DNA from: Thermofilum sp. ex4484_15
GTDB lineage: Archaea > Thermoproteota > Thermoprotei > Thermofilales > EX4484-15
Assembly (NCBI GenBank): GCA_002254595.1
Contig: NJEH01000032.1
Location: forward strand, 1 to 8,452
DNA length: 8,452 nucleotides
Reading direction: 5' to 3'
In this document: piece by piece, positions 6,559 to 8,452 of the stretch
Layout: the number at the start of each line of letters is the position of its first letter
Numbering within the stretch: the stretch's first letter is position 1
Program-made: the position numbers and the translations under genes
Notes under the pieces: model-generated
Seen by the model: the letters and a program-made list of their open reading frames with translations, nothing else
What the model was told of the DNA's origin: nothing
Database searches by the model: none

Positions 6559-7560
6559 AGGCAATATATAACCTCCTCCCCTAATTTCAGACACCCCTAC
6601 CGTTACGCAGTAATACGTCCTACTTCCCTCCTTAACCCTTTGTAAAAGTCCCCTAACTAGTAGCTCATACCCCTCTATCATGATATCTGAGTAAAGGCCT
6701 TCATAACTTATCACCTTAAGTAAAGGCTCGATCTTAGGTCCTTCTATGAAGGTTACATTGCTTACCTCACAAGCCGGCGGGTAAAATAGGCTTAGGTCCT
6801 TCCTTACCTTAACCTTAACAGTTACCGGTACTAAAGGATAAAAGGTAACGTCCGCATATAATGAAGGAAGCTCGGTTACCTTAGGTACCGGGTTTACGGA
6901 AAAGGGTACGCCTTCGAAGAAGCCCCTCCTCCACCGATGTTCGTATAACTTCACAGCATAATGTAAAGGGATCGCCCTAGACTTGGAGACATTTAAAGCT
7001 AATGTCAGAATTTCATTATTACTTAAACCCCTTAACTTACCCCTCCTATGTAAGTACTCCCTTAAGCTACTCCTTACCTCCTCAGCCTCCTTCCTCCCAT
7101 AAACCACTAAGTTTATATCCGATAGGGTTAAGTTATGTATACCTATAAGTATAGAACCAGTAACGCCGAAGGAATCTAAGGGGATTCCGCTTACATCGCT
7201 TAACTCCATAGCTAAACGTAATGCCTTATCCTCTAACGGATCTAAATACCTACGTTTAGCCTTAATTAACCAAGTTTCGGGCATATAGTGTTTTATTATG
7301 TATTTAACCGGTACAGAAAATAGCTTCCTATTAAAACTGGGCAAGGGCACTAAATACTCCTTAAGTAACCACTTGAACTTATCAATGGCCTTATAGATAT
7401 GGTCTACGTCGTACTTAGTTACCAATCTTTCATAACCCCTCCAGGCGCCTTTACCGGTAAATAAGTACTTAGGGAAGGTTAGAACCCTTTCTCGAGGATG
7501 CATGGAGCTAAGTACTCTATGTATTAAACCGTAGGAATCCAATAGATAGTCCTGATCCAA
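6547..7560 (-). CDS. Predicted archaeal nucleotidyltransferase of unknown function (COG1665-like)
   Basis: This 337-residue protein has a central polymerase-beta-type nucleotidyltransferase signature: FGVTGSILIGIHN (131-143) followed by SDINLVVYG (147-155), i.e. G-S-x10-S-D-h-x. A possible third metal ligand is D237 in YADVTFYP. The second motif position is Asn150 (AAC) where Asp is normal, so metal binding may be altered. The N-terminal part (DSYGLIHRVLSSMHPRERV) resembles the start of the archaeal COG1665 family as I remember it; no substrate is known. The rest is a basic helical linker (80-120) and a C-terminal beta-rich region (235-330) of unknown role. The start is TTG, the first start after an in-frame stop 10 codons upstream, with AAAGGT about 8 bases away; Met20 is the next choice but would remove conserved residues. 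It overlaps rpiA convergently and is divergent from the Nudix gene. The fold is likely; activity is unproven. Confidence 0.7.
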   Translation of the reverse strand: MDQDYLLDSYGLIHRVLSSMHPRERVLTFPKYLFTGKGAWRGYERLVTKYDVDHIYKAIDKFKWLLKEYLVPLPSFNRKLFSVPVKYIIKHYMPETWLIKAKRRYLDPLEDKALRLAMELSDVSGIPLDSFGVTGSILIGIHNLTLSDINLVVYGRKEAEEVRSSLREYLHRRGKLRGLSNNEILTLALNVSKSRAIPLHYAVKLYEHRWRRGFFEGVPFSVNPVPKVTELPSLYADVTFYPLVPVTVKVKVRKDLSLFYPPACEVSNVTFIEGPKIEPLLKVISYEGLYSDIMIEGYELLVRGLLQRVKEGSRTYYCVTVGVSEIRGGGYILPLNA

Positions 7561-7614
7561 GAACGTACCTTTCCGAAGTTCCGTAGCTTACCCCAGAAGG
7601 TAGGATTAACTCCT

Positions 7615-7626
7615 CATAATATAATG
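7615..7626 (-). promoter_or_regulatory. Possible TATA box of the nucleotidyltransferase gene
   Basis: On the minus strand CATTATATTATG lies about 55-65 bases before the TTG start, predicting a transcript start near 7590 and a leader of about 30 bases that includes the AAAGGT site. It is assigned from composition and distance only. Confidence 0.45.
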
Positions 7627-7655
7627 TTGACGTAACTTCTAAGCGGAAAACTAAC

Positions 7656-7664
7656 GTTAAATTT
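7656..7664 (+). promoter_or_regulatory. Possible TATA box of the Nudix gene
   Basis: GTTAAATTT lies about 35-43 bases before the ATG. A start site about 25 bases downstream would fall near 7683, inside the dyad at 7668-7694, leaving a short leader that just includes the AAGGTGG ribosome-binding site. Confidence 0.4.
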
Positions 7665-7667
7665 ACC

Positions 7668-7694
7668 CTACCTTATTCTTAAAGAGTAAGGTGG
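7668..7694. promoter_or_regulatory. 27-base near-perfect dyad, candidate operator before the Nudix gene
   Basis: The left arm CTACCTTATTCTT (7668-7680) and right arm AAGAGTAAGGTGG (7682-7694) are inverted copies around a single central A (7681). Eleven of 13 positions match, and both mismatches are T opposite G, which could pair in RNA. The right arm contains the AAGGTGG Shine-Dalgarno site, and the dyad covers the predicted transcript start. An operator for a dimeric repressor, or a structure hiding the ribosome site, would both fit; no regulator is encoded next to it. Confidence 0.5.
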
Positions 7695-7698
7695 CGAT

Positions 7699-8136
7699 AT
7701 GGATAGGGAGTACCCTAAGTACCCTATGATAGGAGTAGGAGGGCTAATAGTAAAGAAGGGAAAGGTACTCCTGGTTAAGAGAGCTAAAGAACCGGGTAAA
7801 GGGTTATGGGCCGTACCTGGGGGTTTAGTACATGTAGGGGAAAATCTTAAAGATGCAGTAGTTAGGGAGGTAATGGAGGAAGCGGGAATAAAAGTAAGGG
7901 TAACTGATAAGTTTTACGTTCACGAAGTAATAGTAAGAGATGAAAAAGGTAAAGTTAAATATCATTACGTAATTCTCGATTTCTTAGCTAGTCCCTTAAC
8001 CGATGAAGTGAAGCCAGGCGATGATGCCATGGATGCTCGTTGGTTTCCGTTAAGGGATGCCTTAAAGTTACCTTTAACTGAAGGCACTAAGTTACTCTTA
8101 GCTAAATTCACTAAGGGCTCCCCTGGAAGTAATTAA
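7699..8136 (+). CDS. Nudix hydrolase (ADP-ribose pyrophosphatase-like)
   Basis: Nudix enzymes cleave nucleoside diphosphates linked to another group, such as ADP-ribose, NADH, dinucleoside polyphosphates or oxidised NTPs. The 145-residue protein is a single compact domain. The Nudix box at 42-64 is complete: G42, E48, R56-E57, then E60, E61 and G63-I64, giving G-x5-E-x7-REV-x-EE-x-G-I. Ahead of it are the GVGGLIVKKGKVLLVKRAKEP strand pair (split here around residue 20) and GLWAVPGG; after it come YVILDFLA and the family-typical W115-F116-P117 preceding the last helix. The ATG follows AAGGTGG by 4 bases, inside a 27-base dyad. It is divergent from the nucleotidyltransferase gene and convergently overlaps the biotin carboxylase gene by 26 bases. 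The opening (YPKYPMIGVGGLIV) resembles archaeal ADP-ribose pyrophosphatases, but the substrate cannot be read from sequence. Confidence 0.92.
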   Translation: MDREYPKYPMIGVGGLIVKKGKVLLVKRAKEPGKGLWAVPGGLVHVGENLKDAVVREVMEEAGIKVRVTDKFYVHEVIVRDEKGKVKYHYVILDFLASPLTDEVKPGDDAMDARWFPLRDALKLPLTEGTKLLLAKFTKGSPGSN

Positions 8137-8452
8137 CCTCCATAAGTCTAGCGGAAATTTTCCAACCGCTAACGACGTTAATCTCCTTCTCAAACCGGTT
8201 TATTAGCGGTAATTTAACCTTCCTCCCTTCCTTAAGCTTCTTAATTACCTCTTCCACCAATCCCCTGCTTAACTCCCCCCTAACGAAGTTAGTATTAGAG
8301 AACAAAGCCTCGTGAAAAGGCAAGTTCGTTTTAACCCCCTCTATTATATACTCCGAGAGAGCTCTACGCATCCTATTTAGCGCCTCAAGCCTATCCTTAC
8401 CCCACGTTACTAACTTAGCTATTAACGGATCGTAATAAGGTGGCATCTCGTA
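8111..8452 (-). CDS. C-terminal end of a biotin carboxylase subunit (AccC/PycA type), cut by the window edge
   Basis: This is the last 113 residues of an ATP-dependent biotin carboxylase, which carboxylates the biotin of a carrier protein for acetyl/propionyl-CoA carboxylase or pyruvate carboxylase. The visible part is the C-terminal domain: PPYYDPLIAKLVTWGKDR, then EALNRMRRAL, then the family signature EGVKTNLPFHEALF. The frame is open to the edge (Y-E precede MPPYYDP), so the gene continues beyond the window and the Met near 8446 is internal. The catalytic ATP-grasp residues lie outside. After the domain a tail of about 45 residues, rich in Lys and hydrophobic residues, has no biotinyl-Lys motif (no MKM or MKL), so the carrier is a separate protein. 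It overlaps the Nudix gene by 26 bases tail-to-tail. Whether it serves acyl-CoA or pyruvate carboxylation cannot be decided here. Confidence 0.9.
   Translation of the reverse strand, partial: YEMPPYYDPLIAKLVTWGKDRLEALNRMRRALSEYIIEGVKTNLPFHEALFSNTNFVRGELSRGLVEEVIKKLKEGRKVKLPLINRFEKEINVVSGWKISARLMEVNYFQGSP

Noticed and set aside
571..7698. tRNA genes, riboswitches, CRISPR repeats or insertion-sequence ends in the intergenic gaps
   Set aside because: All gaps are under 150 bases. I saw no cloverleaf, no regularly spaced repeats and no transposase or terminal inverted repeats.

Overview
The window looks like a piece of chromosome from a (probably thermophilic) archaeon, most likely Thermoproteota or a relative. 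The evidence is an archaeal-type Thg1 3'-5' nucleotidyl transferase, an archaeal-class serine hydroxymethyltransferase, an archaeal predicted nucleotidyltransferase, TATA-like boxes about 25-30 bases before expected transcript starts, Shine-Dalgarno sites of the AGGTGA/GGAGG kind, and several GTG and TTG starts. Leu, Val and Ile are largely written with codons ending in TA (TTA, CTA, GTA, ATA). The exact lineage cannot be fixed from this sequence.

Layout. Transcription units alternate strand almost throughout. At the left edge (minus strand) is the start of an unassigned gene (1-72). Upstream of it lies an N-terminal remnant of a TrzA/MtaD-type amidohydrolase (85-570) that stops after 161 codons. 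A 70-base divergent gap with a shared TATA box leads to thg1 (641-1414, plus). A three-gene minus-strand operon follows (4443 down to 1419): a sugar-type ABC transporter with binding protein and two permeases but no ATPase. From a divergent promoter region, glyA (SHMT) and rpiA run as a plus-strand pair (4592-6558). A minus-strand nucleotidyltransferase-fold protein (6547-7560) shares a 138-base divergent promoter region with a plus-strand Nudix hydrolase (7699-8136). The right edge holds the C-terminal end of a biotin carboxylase subunit (8111-8452, minus).

Functionally most of this is housekeeping: tRNA-His maturation or repair, one-carbon/glycine and pentose-phosphate metabolism, sugar uptake, and biotin-dependent carboxylation. 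All three convergent gene pairs abut or overlap, so there is almost no room for separate terminators.

I see no CRISPR array, transposase, tRNA, rRNA or clear new multi-gene system. The points most worth a second look are: (i) the truncated amidohydrolase at an apparent composition break near the left edge; (ii) the nucleotidyltransferase with Asn where the second catalytic Asp is expected; (iii) a 27-base near-perfect dyad over the predicted start site and Shine-Dalgarno of the Nudix gene; and (iv) the ABC operon with no ATPase.
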